From positions 1 to 64,000 of the forward strand of contig NZ_JAFFPS010000063.1 in assembly GCF_016919165.1 (NCBI RefSeq): 64,000 bases of DNA. Direction: 5' to 3'. The position numbers and the translations under genes were made by a program. Positions 10,523 to 20,726 of the stretch are shown in pieces. Position 1 is the stretch's first letter; each line of letters starts with the position of its first letter. This DNA is from Leptospira chreensis. GTDB lineage: Bacteria > Spirochaetota > Leptospiria > Leptospirales > Leptospiraceae. The notes under the pieces were generated by a model. That model had not been told where the DNA came from. It was given only the letters and a program-made list of their open reading frames with translations, and made no database searches.

Positions 10523-10584
10523 AATTTCTCCTATTCTGTATCTTGTTCTTTATTAGTTTAGACGGGATTTCCAGGATTTCTTGT

Positions 10585-11106
10585 CTATTTTGTTTCGCAA
10601 GCCCGAACCCAAGGTGCATAATAAGGGTCCCCGGAAAGTGGGCTTTTTTCTAAGGTCAGTAAATAATCCTTCTGTTTGAACCCTCGCGTGAGGCAAAGAT
10701 AGGTGGTTTCAAAGAATTCCAAAGTTTCTTTTTTTCCCTGGAACCGAATTTCCTCTAAAATTTCCAGCGCTTCTTTTTCGTATCCTGTGGTAAGATAGAG
10801 CCGGAAGAGTTCACGTTGTACTTCTGTGTCGTCTTTCTTGTGTTTGTGATACTTTTCCAAATAAAAGATGGCAGTGGCAATGGACTGGTTGCTCTCTGCG
10901 AGAAGTAACCCATTGCGTTTCAGAACAGGATCGTAGTCAGGGTTCTCACGAAGAGAAAGTTCGTAGTAGTAGAGGGCTTTTGTTTTCTCACCCACCATTT
11001 CCCATTTTTTTCCTTCTTCAAAGAGGGACCTTTCTTTTCGGCCGCAATTAACGACTAACACTGCGGCAAACGTGAGTAAAAAAATAAGGGAGTTTCTATG
11101 AACCAC
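10585..11106 (-). CDS. TPR-containing lipoprotein
   Basis: The frame stays open to 11214, but that would run into the divergent xerD start. A GTG at 11106 just after AAGGAG gives a 173-residue protein with a lipoprotein signal: a hydrophobic stretch LIFLLTFAAVLVVNC whose Cys fits a spirochaetal lipobox. The mature part has TPR-like repeats (EEGKKWEMVGEKTKALYYY, then LRENPDYD, and YLEKYHKHKKDDTEVQREL). It is probably anchored on the periplasmic face of a membrane. The start is uncertain because the spacing between AAGGAG and GTG is short. No specific function can be read. Confidence 0.7.
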   Translation of the reverse strand: MVHRNSLIFLLTFAAVLVVNCGRKERSLFEEGKKWEMVGEKTKALYYYELSLRENPDYDPVLKRNGLLLAESNQSIATAIFYLEKYHKHKKDDTEVQRELFRLYLTTGYEKEALEILEEIRFQGKKETLEFFETTYLCLTRGFKQKDYLLTLEKSPLSGDPYYAPWVRACETK

Positions 11107-11203
11107 ATCTCCTTTTTTCCTGACATAGCCATTTGTGGCAAAAAAAATAATAAGTCTCTTTAAGCTTTTTGTCCGACTCTTTAAGTAACATAAGAGAGTA
11201 AAG

Positions 11204-12112
11204 ATGGGTTCCAAATTGCCAGTTTCTCAAAATCAGCTTTTACAAACGTTTCAAGAATACCTGTCCGTAGAAAAAGGACTGAGCGATAATTCGATATATT
11301 CCTACGGATACGATCTCAACAAGTTTGCGATCTTCTTGGAGAAGGAACATATCAACTTCTTAGAAGTAAAAGCAAACGACATCATGCGTTTTCTAGAAGA
11401 AGAAAGAGAACGTAAAATCTCTGCAAAAACTCTGGCACGTGAAGTTGTCGCCATCCGCCAATTTTACAAATACCTCCGCGATGAAAAACGATTGGATTCC
11501 AATCCAACCGAAAAAATCGAAACCCCGGAAGTCGCAAGAACCATTCCTGATTATTTAACACAAGCCGAGATTGATGAACTTTTTCGGAATATCAAAGAGG
11601 ACAATTTGTACGAACTTCGTGACAAATGTATCTTTGAACTCCTTTACTCTTCTGGCCTTCGTATTTCTGAAGCATGTAACTTAAAGATGACAGACATCGA
11701 CATGGAAAACATGACGATCACTGTAGAAGGTAAGGGTGGACGCCAACGCCTAGTTCCTTTTGGTGAAAAGTCTTTAGAGATTTTGAAGAAATACATCGCG
11801 GAAAGCCGCACAGAAATCCTGAAAAAAAGAACCTGCGAATTTGTTTTTGTTTCGAAAAAAGGGTCGTATATTAACCGTAAGTCGGTATGGCGACTTTTGA
11901 ATCATTACATCAAACGCACAAAAATAAAGAAAAAAGTAACACCACACACTCTTCGCCACTCATTTGCAACTCACCTTCTTGAGAACCATGCGGATCTCAA
12001 ATCGGTTCAGGAACTTTTGGGTCATATCGATATTTCGACGACTCAGATTTATACCCATATGGCAAATAAAACTCTGAAGGAAGTTCATAAGAAATTCCAT
12101 CCGAGAGGATAA
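11204..12112 (+). CDS. xerD: Tyrosine recombinase XerD
   Basis: Site-specific recombinase that resolves chromosome dimers at dif. The 302 residues have an N-terminal core-binding domain (about 10-90) and a catalytic domain. The R-K-HxxR-H-Y set is visible: SSGLRISEA, EGKGGRQRLVP, HTLRHSFATHLL, LGHIDISTTQIYTH. The C-terminus HKKFHPRG resembles XerD rather than XerC. Its place upstream of hslV-hslU resembles the xerC/codV-hslVU arrangement of Firmicutes, so this is housekeeping rather than phage. It overlaps the next gene by one base (TAATG). No dif-like site was recognised nearby. Confidence 0.88.
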   Translation: MGSKLPVSQNQLLQTFQEYLSVEKGLSDNSIYSYGYDLNKFAIFLEKEHINFLEVKANDIMRFLEEERERKISAKTLAREVVAIRQFYKYLRDEKRLDSNPTEKIETPEVARTIPDYLTQAEIDELFRNIKEDNLYELRDKCIFELLYSSGLRISEACNLKMTDIDMENMTITVEGKGGRQRLVPFGEKSLEILKKYIAESRTEILKKRTCEFVFVSKKGSYINRKSVWRLLNHYIKRTKIKKKVTPHTLRHSFATHLLENHADLKSVQELLGHIDISTTQIYTHMANKTLKEVHKKFHPRG

Positions 12113-12543
12113 TGTCGAACCAAAAGAAATCCACGGACTACTCTAAAGTAGTCCGTATCCAAATCCCATCCAATCCCCGTTTTGTTTCCCACACACGTAA
12201 TTATTTTTTTAATCTTTGTTTAGAACATGGATTTTCCCTATTTGATTCCATGGACTTAAAATTGGTGATTGGGGAAGCCATCGTCAATATCATCCGCCAC
12301 GCGTATTCTGGTCAAACAGGCAAACCCATCTTTATTGAAATGCAATTTGATAAGGACAGAGTTGAAATTAAACTCCGGGACTACGGAAAAAAAGTAGAAC
12401 CAAAAGACCTGCGTAGTTTTGATCTGAGTGATTACCGCGAACACGGGATTGGACTTTTTATGATCAAAGAACTCACCGATTATTATTTTTTAGACCAATC
12501 TTTTGAAGTTGGGAACCAAATGGTTCTAATCAAAAGAAAGTAA
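12112..12543 (+). CDS. RsbW-like serine kinase / anti-sigma-type ATPase
   Basis: A 143-residue single-domain GHKL ATPase. The N box is [11 protein letters not shown] (Glu55, Asn59), the G1 box is RDYGKKV (Asp90-x-Gly92), and the G2 box is [11 protein letters not shown]. Proteins of this shape (RsbW, SpoIIAB, BtrW) phosphorylate STAS-domain antagonists and bind a target such as a sigma factor. It sits between xerD and hslV with a one-base overlap to xerD. A STAS protein (39522) and a SpoIIE-type phosphatase (20708) elsewhere in the window could be partners, but that pairing is only inference. Confidence 0.85.
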   Translation: MSNQKKSTDYSKVVRIQIPSNPRFVSHTRNYFFNLCLEHGFSLFDSMDLKLVIGEAIVNIIRHAYSGQTGKPIFIEMQFDKDRVEIKLRDYGKKVEPKDLRSFDLSDYREHGIGLFMIKELTDYYFLDQSFEVGNQMVLIKRK

Positions 12544-12589
12544 CCTCCATTTTTCTCGACAACTATCCTTGATTTGCGAATTTATCCGT

Positions 12590-13123
12590 ATGGAAACAAT
12601 TCATGCAACGACCATCCTCTCCGTTCGTAAAAACGGTAAAATTGCCGTAGGTGGAGACGGTCAGGTATCCATGGGAAACACCGTGATGAAACATACCGCA
12701 AAAAAAGTCCGACGACTTTACAACGGTAAGGTGATCGCTGGATTTGCAGGCAGTGCCGCTGATGCCTTCACACTCTTTGAACTCTTTGAAAAAAAACTAA
12801 TCGAACATGGTGGGTCAGTTTCTCGGGCAGCGGTGGAGCTGGCACGTGAGTGGAGGATGGACCGGATGTTACGAAGGTTAGAAGCCCTCCTGATTGTTTG
12901 TGATGCTCATGAATCCTTTTTAATTTCGGGAACGGGAGATGTGATCTCTCCTGATGATGGAGTGCTTGCCATCGGTTCCGGGGGAAACTTTGCTTTATCT
13001 GCGGCCCGTGCCCTTGTGCAAAATACAGAAATGGATCCAAGAGAAATCATTACAAAGGCCATGCAAATCACTGCAGATATATGTATTTATACAAACCATA
13101 ATTTGGTGATTGAGGAATTATAA
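12590..13123 (+). CDS. hslV: ATP-dependent protease subunit HslV
   Basis: Proteolytic subunit of the HslUV (ClpQY) protease. Starting at the ATG at 12590 gives [17 protein letters not shown], so removing the short leader exposes the catalytic N-terminal Thr of [20 protein letters not shown] and [15 protein letters not shown] are typical HslV segments. The length is 177 residues. An upstream TTG at 12569 would add seven residues and is less likely. One base separates its stop from the hslU start, so the two are co-translated. Confidence 0.96.
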   Translation: METIHATTILSVRKNGKIAVGGDGQVSMGNTVMKHTAKKVRRLYNGKVIAGFAGSAADAFTLFELFEKKLIEHGGSVSRAAVELAREWRMDRMLRRLEALLIVCDAHESFLISGTGDVISPDDGVLAIGSGGNFALSAARALVQNTEMDPREIITKAMQITADICIYTNHNLVIEEL

Positions 13124-13124
13124 A

Positions 13125-14543
13125 ATGACATACCCAACCATTCTTGCTGAAGTTGTCGGATCCGAAAACCCGGCTGAAGAGTTAACTCCCCGCCAAATTG
13201 TAGAACGATTGGATGAACATATCATTGGCCAAACCAAAGCTAAACGAGCCGTGGCTGTGGCTTTACGGAATCGTTCTCGGCGACGAAAGTTGGATGAATC
13301 TCTTAGAGAAGAAATTTACCCAAAAAATATCATTATGATTGGGCCAACAGGCGTGGGGAAAACAGAAATTGCACGCCGTCTGTCCAAGTTATGTGGTGCT
13401 CCTTTTTTGAAAGTAGAGGCCACAAAGTATACAGAAGTGGGTTATGTGGGTCGTGATGTAGAATCTATGATCCGGGATTTGGCCATGGGAGCTCTTAATT
13501 TGGTGAAAGCAGAGTTTCGGGACCGAGTGAAAGACAAGGCAGCAGAAAAAGCAGAAGAGATTGTTCTCGATGCCATTTTACCACCTATCTTTCATAAAAA
13601 GGAAGAAGATCTAAATCCAGAAGAAAAAGAAAGACAAACGAGCTATAAAGAATCCAGAGAAAAGTTTCGGGAAAAACTTCGGAAAGGAATTCTTAGCGAA
13701 CAAGAAATCGAAATTGATATCCCAAAACCTTCGGCACCAACAGGAATGCCCATGTTGCAAGTGTTTGGTGCTGGGAATATGGAAGATATGGACAACCAAC
13801 TTTCAAGTTTACTTGGGGATTTGATGCCTAAAAAATCCGGCAAACGAAAGGTAAAAGTGTCGGATGCCCAAAAACTCCTGATGGAATCAGAAGCAGAAAA
13901 ACTCATCGACACAGACAAAATCCAATCAGAAGCCGTTAGGCGTGTGGAAGAGATGGGGATTATCTTTTTAGACGAAATTGATAAAATTGCGGGAAGGGAA
14001 GGAAGACAAGGGGCAGATGTGTCTCGGGAAGGTGTACAGAGAGACCTTCTACCCATTGTGGAAGGTTCTACTGTGAATACAAAGATTGGTCCGATCAAAA
14101 CCGATCATATTTTGTTTATTGCCGCCGGTGCTTTCCATATGACAAAACCGTCGGACCTCATTCCAGAACTGCAAGGCCGATTCCCCATTCGTGTGGAACT
14201 GGAAACACTCACAGAATCTGATTTTATCAAAATCCTGACCACTCCTAAGTCTTCCCTCACCAAACAATATGAGGCTCTCCTTGCTACTGAAGGAGTGAAG
14301 ATTGAATACACAACGGATGGGATTGCAGAGATCGCAAAGCTTGCGTTTCAGATGAATGAAAAAAATGAAAACATTGGGGCAAGACGGTTAAATACCATCA
14401 TGGAAAAACTTTTGGAAGATACGAGTTTTGATGCCCCAGACCTTCCGGAAGATCAAAAACAAGTTGTGATTAACGAAAGTTATGTGTCTTCCAAACTCAA
14501 AGGAATCATTGAAGACAAAGACTTAAGTCGATTTATTTTATAA
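13125..14543 (+). CDS. hslU: ATPase subunit HslU
   Basis: AAA+ unfoldase that feeds substrates to HslV. The 472 residues contain the N-terminal [17 protein letters not shown], the Walker [15 protein letters not shown], the pore segment [15 protein letters not shown], an intermediate domain (about residues 110-235), the Walker [13 protein letters not shown], and [18 protein letters not shown] near the C-terminus. It ends in SRFIL, the C-terminal tail that docks into HslV. The ATG at 13125 is chosen because TGAGGAATT precedes it and it starts MTYPTI; the longer reading into hslV is unlikely. Confidence 0.96.
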   Translation: MTYPTILAEVVGSENPAEELTPRQIVERLDEHIIGQTKAKRAVAVALRNRSRRRKLDESLREEIYPKNIIMIGPTGVGKTEIARRLSKLCGAPFLKVEATKYTEVGYVGRDVESMIRDLAMGALNLVKAEFRDRVKDKAAEKAEEIVLDAILPPIFHKKEEDLNPEEKERQTSYKESREKFREKLRKGILSEQEIEIDIPKPSAPTGMPMLQVFGAGNMEDMDNQLSSLLGDLMPKKSGKRKVKVSDAQKLLMESEAEKLIDTDKIQSEAVRRVEEMGIIFLDEIDKIAGREGRQGADVSREGVQRDLLPIVEGSTVNTKIGPIKTDHILFIAAGAFHMTKPSDLIPELQGRFPIRVELETLTESDFIKILTTPKSSLTKQYEALLATEGVKIEYTTDGIAEIAKLAFQMNEKNENIGARRLNTIMEKLLEDTSFDAPDLPEDQKQVVINESYVSSKLKGIIEDKDLSRFIL

Positions 14544-14582
14544 TCGAATTCCTGGCGGAAGGGAACTTTCTCACGATAAAGA

Positions 14583-16463
14583 TTAAGGATTTTCTGCCGG
14601 GGTGGGATTGGAGAGGAATTCCACTCTTTCGAAGCCGCGTAAAGAATTCCCCAAAAGGATTTCCTCTGCGGTTTCTAAATCAGTTTTGAATAAAACCGTT
14701 TCTTTGACCCAACCCTTCTTGATCAGAGCTTCTCGAAAGACTCCGGGAAGGCCTCCTGTTTCCAAACTCGGTGTCATCCATACCTTTCCTTTTCTTAGGA
14801 AAAGATTTCGAATATTGGTTTCTAGGATTTGTTCGTTTGCATCGAACAAAATACAATCATCGATTCCTCTGGTTTTACACTCTTCCAATTGTTCATTGTA
14901 ATAGGTTCGATTCGTTGTTTTGTGATATAAAAATAAATCTTTGGAATTCACAGGTCCGTTTGCAAACCCAAGGCGAATGGTTGGCCTTTTTTTCTGTTTG
15001 GTGAAGGCAAAGGTTTCGCCGCGAAATTCTCCTCTCTCATTCAGTAGCAAACGAACACGTAGTAGTCCTTTCGATACATCGGCTAAGGTTTTTAAAGTGG
15101 CTTCTGCATTTGTTTTTGCAAATGGATATCCAAGGCGATCGGCAGTTTCTTCCATTCTTTTGAGGTGGAGATTTTTAAGGAAATAGTGTCCATTATGGAA
15201 TCGTAATGTTTCTAAAATTTCAAATGGAGGAAGGTAGGGGTTCGTGATGAATTTTAATTTGGAAAGGCATTCTTCATATTCCGCTTCTGGTTCGGAAAGT
15301 ACGGTGACTCCACTTCCCACCCCATAAAACCCTGTCCAAACGTTACCTTCGTTTTTTAAATCCATGGTGCGGATGGTTACGCTCGAACGAATCCAAGGTT
15401 TCCCATCTAACATTTCTGACACGAATAAAGACCCAGTATACAGTCCTCTATCATAAACTTCTAAACTTCTTAAAAGTTCGAATGATCTGCGTTTGGGGGC
15501 ACCAATGACGGAACCGGAAGGGAATAATGCTTTTAGGATGGTAAGCCAAGTAAAAGGTTTCTTTAGTTTGGCTTCGACTTTGGAAACCATTTGCCAAACA
15601 GTCGCAAGGCCTTTCACTAAAAAAAGATCTGTCACTTGCACAGTTCCTTGTTTGGCGATCCTACCCAAATCATTGCGGTAGAGATCGGTAATCATTACAT
15701 TCTCTGCTCTTTCTTTCGCAGAGGATTGGAGAATGGATTTGTTCTTTTCGTCCTCTTTTGCTGTATTTCCGCGGAGGATGGTTCCTTTCATCGGCTCGGT
15801 TTGGATCTCGTCTCCTTTCACTTCAAAAAAAAGTTCCGGAGAAAAGGAAAGGATTCTCGAATTCTGAAAGGGAAAGAAGCTTGAGTATTTTGTTTTTTGT
15901 TTTCTTTTTAAAGATTGGTAGTATAAAAACAAATCTCCTTCGACAGAGAGAGATACAGGAAAACAAAGATTCAATTCATAACTTTCCCCGAGTAGGAGTG
16001 CTTCCCTTGTTTTTTCAAATCTCTCTTTATAAATTGTCTTATCCCATAAAACGTCCCATTTTTTTAGATGGGTATCTTTTAGTTCGCTGAGTGGTGGGTT
16101 TGGGTATTGGATTCTTTTTTTTCCTTTGAAGATGGAATACTGGAGGAGGGGAGTCCCTTCTGCCAATTCTGTAGATTTGAGATCCATTCCTTCAATAAAG
16201 AAAAACCCTAGTTCGAAATAAAAAACCCCACAAGAATACAAACCTTCTTTTCTGTAATCATCTAACACGAGTAAACTGTTTGAGATGGTTTCTGTAATGG
16301 GTTTTTGATTGGAATAAGTGATTTGAACTTCTTCTTTTAAATCGAAGTACCAATCAGTGATGGTGTAACCGGGGCAAGTGAGGGAATCTTCAAAAAGAAG
16401 GCCACCGGTATTTCGGTATTCTTCTTCAAAAGATTCCCATGTCATTGGAAGTGCCTGGATCAA
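14583..16463 (-). CDS. Fused aminodeoxychorismate synthase component I and lyase (PabB-PabC)
   Basis: Encodes 626 residues. Residues about 100-400 form a chorismate-binding domain with [20 protein letters not shown] (the PabB-type Lys), [17 protein letters not shown] and [13 protein letters not shown]. Residues about 410-620 form a class IV aminotransferase/lyase domain with [21 protein letters not shown] and [20 protein letters not shown]. Together they would convert chorismate plus ammonia to 4-aminobenzoate for folate; the amidotransferase PabA is not in the window. The start overlaps the stop of the upstream GHKL-like gene (ATGA), so the two are coupled. The Lys for Ala/Gly in the KGT motif distinguishes it from TrpE. 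Confidence 0.9.
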   Translation of the reverse strand: MIQALPMTWESFEEEYRNTGGLLFEDSLTCPGYTITDWYFDLKEEVQITYSNQKPITETISNSLLVLDDYRKEGLYSCGVFYFELGFFFIEGMDLKSTELAEGTPLLQYSIFKGKKRIQYPNPPLSELKDTHLKKWDVLWDKTIYKERFEKTREALLLGESYELNLCFPVSLSVEGDLFLYYQSLKRKQKTKYSSFFPFQNSRILSFSPELFFEVKGDEIQTEPMKGTILRGNTAKEDEKNKSILQSSAKERAENVMITDLYRNDLGRIAKQGTVQVTDLFLVKGLATVWQMVSKVEAKLKKPFTWLTILKALFPSGSVIGAPKRRSFELLRSLEVYDRGLYTGSLFVSEMLDGKPWIRSSVTIRTMDLKNEGNVWTGFYGVGSGVTVLSEPEAEYEECLSKLKFITNPYLPPFEILETLRFHNGHYFLKNLHLKRMEETADRLGYPFAKTNAEATLKTLADVSKGLLRVRLLLNERGEFRGETFAFTKQKKRPTIRLGFANGPVNSKDLFLYHKTTNRTYYNEQLEECKTRGIDDCILFDANEQILETNIRNLFLRKGKVWMTPSLETGGLPGVFREALIKKGWVKETVLFKTDLETAEEILLGNSLRGFERVEFLSNPTPAENP

Positions 16464-17296
16464 AACTCCATCTTTTGGAGAGCCTCTAACGGATAGTTGA
16501 GGTAAACCGTAGTTGTTTTTTTACTAGTTTGGATATCGAAACATTCCAATGGATCAAGGCCTAAGTTATAAAAACCTTCATCTATCATGGCAATTCCAAA
16601 ACCCGCACTTTCTTTTTCATCCAAAAAGTCTGGTCTAAAAAACTCGGCAGAGTTCCCTTGTTTGGCAAGTTCCGCATGCCTTTCCCTACTTTTGCGAATT
16701 CGATTTAAATCCATTCCCATAATAGGGGAATCATTCCTAATCCGAATATAAACAGAAGTAGGTCTGATTTCGATTTTCATAGAAATTTTAAGGTTATATT
16801 TTTTTACCTTTTCTCTAACGATGGTTAGAAAGTTTTTTTCATCGATGGAGAGATTGTGTTTCTTTGATCTTCTTTTGTCAGACAAAGTTAGAATTTTTTG
16901 AACCACTTTTTTGATTTTATTTGGAACAATATAACGTTGCATCGCATCACGCAACGGTTCTGTTTCTAAAATAATGTCGAGTAACTCTTCTGCTTCTTCT
17001 TCTGGAGTTTGTCCCTGCGCTGTAAGTTTATTCAGAAGTTCATCCTGAAATATCACAAAACGCGTGTTTGCTTTTACTGCATTTAAGAGGGCTTCCATGA
17101 GACCGCTAAACAAATGAAATGAAGTCAGAGGGTTTGCCCCCACTCGGTTTAAGATCCCTTGAACCACTTCATTGACGATATCCCTTGTCGACTTGGTAAG
17201 TCCTTTGAGTTCAAAATGGAAGTAATCCTTTTGAATCAATTGATCCAAGTTTTCGATGATTTCAGTGCCTTTATATTTGATTTTCTCGTTTCCCAT
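16460..17296 (-). CDS. Divergent GHKL-ATPase-like protein
   Basis: Encodes 278 residues and has no signal peptide. A GHKL (histidine-kinase-like ATPase) pattern can be traced. An N box reads [12 protein letters not shown] (Glu68, Asn72). A degenerate G1 region reads [12 protein letters not shown] (residues 186-196), with Asp189 present but Pro where Gly is usual. A G2-like [14 protein letters not shown] (229-242) follows. A helical insert of about 100 residues (80-180), rich in Lys and Glu, separates the N box from G1. There is no HisKA or phospho-acceptor domain. It is first in an operon with pabBC (4-base overlap). Role unknown; an ATP-dependent regulator is inference. Confidence 0.65.
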   Translation of the reverse strand: MGNEKIKYKGTEIIENLDQLIQKDYFHFELKGLTKSTRDIVNEVVQGILNRVGANPLTSFHLFSGLMEALLNAVKANTRFVIFQDELLNKLTAQGQTPEEEAEELLDIILETEPLRDAMQRYIVPNKIKKVVQKILTLSDKRRSKKHNLSIDEKNFLTIVREKVKKYNLKISMKIEIRPTSVYIRIRNDSPIMGMDLNRIRKSRERHAELAKQGNSAEFFRPDFLDEKESAGFGIAMIDEGFYNLGLDPLECFDIQTSKKTTTVYLNYPLEALQKMEF

Positions 17297-17383
17297 TGAG
17301 CTTCGCTAAACTTTTATGTTAAAAAAACGGGAAAAGACGGTTTTGTAAACCAGTTTTCATTCTCGTGTCAAAGGATTGTGTCC

Positions 17384-17626
17384 ATGAAAGAATTCCTTTT
17401 AAAAACTCCTGATTTGGGTGATACAGAAAAGATAGAATTGGTTCGTTGGCTCCGAAAGGTGGGTGATTCCGTTACAGTTGGGGACGAAATGATCGAACTT
17501 GTGACGGACAAAGCGGCATTTCCCGTAGAATCTCCCTATGCCGGAACCCTAAAAAAAATCTTAATTCCCGAAGGATCGGTAGTGAAAAAAGGAGATATCC
17601 TCGGAATCATGGATATTAACGAATGA
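17384..17626 (+). CDS. Stand-alone lipoyl/biotinyl-domain protein
   Basis: An 80-residue protein made only of a lipoyl-type domain. Acidic turns, then LVTDKAAFPVESPYAGTL with the modifiable Lys in the DKA hairpin at about residue 44, then IPEGSVVKKGDILGIMDI. DKA, rather than MKM, points to lipoylation as in E2 subunits of 2-oxoacid dehydrogenases, not biotinylation. The ATG at 17384 follows AAGGA at 8-base spacing; a GTG six bases upstream is the alternative. It overlaps the phosphoesterase gene by 4 bases. No dehydrogenase subunits are adjacent, so its partner is unknown. Confidence 0.85.
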   Translation: MKEFLLKTPDLGDTEKIELVRWLRKVGDSVTVGDEMIELVTDKAAFPVESPYAGTLKKILIPEGSVVKKGDILGIMDINE

Positions 17627-18486
17627 AAATCCTACACATTTCCGACTTACATTTCCCGAAGAAACTTTCTTTGTTTTCTCTTCGCGGAAAGGCACTTGTC
17701 GGATACCTCAATTATAGATTGAGACGCAAATCAAAACACCCTTTGGTATTGGTTGCTGCGATGATTGAGGCCATTAGTAAATTAGAATATGATGCTCTTG
17801 TTATTTCTGGAGATTTGACAAACGTTTCCCATCCTCGTGAATTTGAAAATGCAAAAGAAATTTTAAGTCCCTTACTTACTGACAAAACGTTCATCATTCC
17901 TGGTAACCATGATCGTTATCAAAAAAGAGCCATTGGCCCCAATCCCTTATTTGAAAAAACATTTGGAGAGTGGATTGGAACCTCTCTCGATCCAGATTTA
18001 TATATTCGTTCTAAAAAAATTGGTGGAAAACTTTTTATCGGATGGGATTCCAACTTTGCCATCCCAAGGATCACTGCCACAGGATATGTGGCCCCAGAAG
18101 TAGTCCAAAAAACTATCAGTTTAGTGAAGGAACCTTATGTCCTTGTTTGTCATCATCCAATTTGGAATCCAAAGAATGAAATGGAATCCAAAGGCCACTG
18201 GATGGCGAACCGAGCGCAAGTGGTCGAAACACTAAAACCAAATCCACCGTTCCTTTATTTACATGGACACACTCATACCAACTGGGTCAAACTTCCCGGC
18301 AAAGATGCTCCTTTTGCGATTGTGAATTCTGCATCTAGTACAAGACTTTCCGATAGAAGCCATGAATGTGGATTTCATGTGATTGAGATCGGAAATTCAA
18401 CCGAGTACCGTCGTTTTATTTATTCAGAAGACAAATTCATTGAGACAAATCCGATTTTTTACGAAGAGTCGGAAGGAGTCATCTAA
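17623..18486 (+). CDS. Calcineurin-like metallophosphoesterase
   Basis: Encodes 287 residues with the full dinuclear-metal motif set: [10 protein letters not shown] (D-x-H), LVISGDLTN (GD), IIPGNHDRY (GNHD), VCHHPIWNP (H), and LHGHTHTNW (GHxH). These define an active phosphoesterase fold; the substrate could be a nucleotide, cyclic nucleotide or phospholipid headgroup and cannot be read from the sequence. There is no signal peptide or membrane segment. The ATG overlaps the stop of the lipoyl-domain gene (ATGA), and Mrp follows 10 bases later, so this is one transcription unit. Confidence 0.88.
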   Translation: MKILHISDLHFPKKLSLFSLRGKALVGYLNYRLRRKSKHPLVLVAAMIEAISKLEYDALVISGDLTNVSHPREFENAKEILSPLLTDKTFIIPGNHDRYQKRAIGPNPLFEKTFGEWIGTSLDPDLYIRSKKIGGKLFIGWDSNFAIPRITATGYVAPEVVQKTISLVKEPYVLVCHHPIWNPKNEMESKGHWMANRAQVVETLKPNPPFLYLHGHTHTNWVKLPGKDAPFAIVNSASSTRLSDRSHECGFHVIEIGNSTEYRRFIYSEDKFIETNPIFYEESEGVI

Positions 18487-18496
18487 AGGAAAAATT

Positions 18497-19549
18497 ATGG
18501 CTAATTCAAAAATCGATTTAACAACCATCCAAAGACAACTCATGCAGGTGAAACATCCTGAGTTAAAAAAAGACATCGTGAGTTTGGGAATGGTTGCCGC
18601 AGTCACTCCCACAGAAGATGGAATTGAAATTTTAATCAAAACTCCGAACGCAGATAGACGTTTACAAATTGGACTCGAAGCACAAACAAGACAACTCATC
18701 TCCAAAATCGAAGGTGCTGGTAAGGTCAAAATCAAATTTGAAATAGACCAAAACCTAAAGATGGAAGATGGCAATCGCATTTTTGGTGTCAAAAAAGTCA
18801 TCGCAGTAGGATCCGGAAAAGGTGGTGTGGGTAAGTCCACTGTGACCGCAAACCTTGCTTCTACTCTGGCACGTAACGGAAAGAAAGTGGGAATCCTCGA
18901 TGCTGATATCTACGGACCTTCTCTTGGTAAGATGTTTGGAATCAACGGTCGTGTGGCATTAAAGTCCGAAGAAGATAAAATTTATCCCATTGAAAAACAT
19001 GGAATCAAACTCATCTCCTTTTCATTCCTTGTGTCAGAAGACCAACCCGTTGTTTGGCGAGGGCCCATGCTTGGAAAAGCCATCGAACAGTTTTTATATG
19101 ATGTCGTCTGGGGAGAGTTAGACTATCTTTTCATAGACCTTCCTCCGGGAACTGGAGATGTCCAACTTTCTTTGGCTCAACTCATTGATTTGGATGGAGC
19201 TGTGATTGTAACCACTCCGCAAGAAGTGGCAGTCCTTGATGCGGGCAGGGCTGCAGCCATGTTCAAACAAGTAAAAGTACCCATTCTTGGAATTGTGGAG
19301 AATATGTCTGGGTTTGCTTGCCCGAAATGTGGCCATGTAACAGATGTTTTCTCGAAAGGGGGAGGGGAAAAACTCTCGAAACAAGTCGGGGTTCCCGAAC
19401 TTGGATCGGTTCCACTCACTTTGGATGTGATGAACTCTGGTGAGACCGGAAAACCAGCCCTACTTGACGCCGGTGACTCCGCTCTAAAAGAAGCCTATTT
19501 CCGCATTGCAAAAAATCTGGAAGACCAAATCGCAGAGTGGGAAGATTAA
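18497..19549 (+). CDS. mrp: Mrp/ApbC-family iron-sulfur carrier ATPase
   Basis: P-loop ATPase that carries or inserts Fe-S clusters. The 350 residues begin with an N-terminal DUF59 (MIP18-like) domain (about 5-90), then the deviant Walker [47 protein letters not shown], and the cluster-binding CPKCGH (CxxC). The ATG at 18497 has AAAGGA (18485-18490) at correct spacing; a longer frame begins inside the phosphoesterase gene and is rejected. It lies in the operon with the lone lipoyl domain, which is notable because lipoate synthase needs Fe-S clusters. Confidence 0.93.
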   Translation: MANSKIDLTTIQRQLMQVKHPELKKDIVSLGMVAAVTPTEDGIEILIKTPNADRRLQIGLEAQTRQLISKIEGAGKVKIKFEIDQNLKMEDGNRIFGVKKVIAVGSGKGGVGKSTVTANLASTLARNGKKVGILDADIYGPSLGKMFGINGRVALKSEEDKIYPIEKHGIKLISFSFLVSEDQPVVWRGPMLGKAIEQFLYDVVWGELDYLFIDLPPGTGDVQLSLAQLIDLDGAVIVTTPQEVAVLDAGRAAAMFKQVKVPILGIVENMSGFACPKCGHVTDVFSKGGGEKLSKQVGVPELGSVPLTLDVMNSGETGKPALLDAGDSALKEAYFRIAKNLEDQIAEWED

Positions 19550-19596
19550 AAATCACTTGTTTCTTCAGGGCTTTTTCTTAGTCTAAAGGATACGCT

Positions 19597-20289
19597 ATGA
19601 ATTTTGAACGCGGTTCCAAACCTAACCCTACCGGTAACTTAATCGCATATTGCCATGTATTCGGTGAAAACCCGATTGCGCCCGGTGGCAAAATCATAGC
19701 GTCCAATGTGGTGGTCAGTTTTTTAAAAATTGGGGACAACTACCCAGTCGTGACCTTTCCTCCGGTGGCACTGCCATCCAAAGAGGAACTCATGAAGATC
19801 CTTTCTGACAATATCCATCTTTATGATGTAGTACAACTCCCAGATTTTCAAATGCCTGAGAACAAAGAATCGGCGAACCAATACATCCAAGAAAGGATGG
19901 AACAGTTTAACTCGATGGTAATGCGGTATGTGGAATTTTGTAAGGCCAAAGAAAAGAAAACACAAACCACAAGCCTAACAGAACATATGGAACAAGTGAG
20001 CGAACCCTTGGAAACACTCGCGAGCCTTTCTTTAGAATTTAGAAATACTTCTGGAATTGCTCGGGAAGCTACTAGGCTTAAGATGGAACGCATCGTTGAC
20101 TATTTTCATAACAACCATCCCACTCTTGATATTGATAATTTTAAAAAAGCATTGTCAGTGCCTGGAAAGATGGGAGATGAACTAGTCGGATTGTACATCC
20201 AAAAGTTCAACGCCATTCAAATCGAAAATTATGAAACAGCTTCTGACTTGCGAAAACGCATTTTAGAAATTGAGTCCTCTTCTCCTTAA
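19597..20289 (+). CDS. Hypothetical protein with a C-terminal UVR-like motif
   Basis: Encodes 230 residues, cytoplasmic by composition. The last 30 residues ([20 protein letters not shown]) look like a UVR motif, the helical hairpin seen in UvrB, UvrC, ClpC and McsA. The rest has no recognised domain; residues 5-90 look like a beta-rich domain ([31 protein letters not shown]) and the middle is helical. It follows mrp by 47 bases on the same strand. A role in protein-protein contact through the UVR motif is inferred. Confidence 0.6.
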   Translation: MNFERGSKPNPTGNLIAYCHVFGENPIAPGGKIIASNVVVSFLKIGDNYPVVTFPPVALPSKEELMKILSDNIHLYDVVQLPDFQMPENKESANQYIQERMEQFNSMVMRYVEFCKAKEKKTQTTSLTEHMEQVSEPLETLASLSLEFRNTSGIAREATRLKMERIVDYFHNNHPTLDIDNFKKALSVPGKMGDELVGLYIQKFNAIQIENYETASDLRKRILEIESSSP

Positions 20290-20339
20290 GTTTTAGGAAA
20301 AAAATTTCTTGACCAATTCTCTCTAAACTCTATCCTCAA

Positions 20340-20726
20340 ATGCCCTTATCATTTCCTGTTTCTGTTGAAAAAAATCATTCACTACAGAGACGGATGGAAG
20401 TACTAGGAATTTCTGAAAAAGACCTAAGCGAACGATTCATTCAGTCCGGCGGCAAAGGTGGACAAAACGTAAATAAAGTTTCCACTGCTGTGCATTTGGT
20501 TCACAAACCATCGGGGAAACAAATCAAATGTTCCGTCTATAGAACTCAAGGTCTCAATCGTTATAAAGCGAGAGACTTGTTGTGTTTGGAAATGGAACGG
20601 GAATCGAATCCCAAGAAAACCGATGCCACCTTGCAAAAACTTCGGAAGAAGAAACAGGACAAACATCGTAAATCCTTGAAGAAGAAATTGGAGAAAGAAA
20701 AACCAGAATGGAACGATCCTATGTAA
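20340..20726 (+). CDS. GGQ-motif release-factor-like protein, probable ribosome rescue factor
   Basis: Encodes 128 residues. It contains only the catalytic release-factor domain: IQSGGKGGQNVNKVSTAVHL carries the GGQ peptidyl-tRNA hydrolysis motif at about residues 41-43. There is no codon-recognition domain. The C-terminus is a strongly basic tail (LRKKKQDKHRKSLKKKLEKE), as in ArfB/YaeJ and mitochondrial MTRFR, where the tail enters the mRNA channel of stalled ribosomes. The ATG at 20340 has no clear ribosome-binding site; an ATG at 20394 gives a 110-residue version and leaves room for a TTGACC/TATCCT promoter at 20309-20336. The end overlaps the next gene by 19 bases. Confidence 0.82.
   Translation: MPLSFPVSVEKNHSLQRRMEVLGISEKDLSERFIQSGGKGGQNVNKVSTAVHLVHKPSGKQIKCSVYRTQGLNRYKARDLLCLEMERESNPKKTDATLQKLRKKKQDKHRKSLKKKLEKEKPEWNDPM

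Noticed and set aside
11204..12112. xerD as an integrase of a mobile element
   Set aside because: The protein matches chromosomal XerD, neighbours are housekeeping genes, and there are no flanking direct repeats or phage genes.
13643..14098. A 151-codon minus-strand frame inside hslU
   Set aside because: hslU is intact and conserved across it, so it is an antisense shadow.
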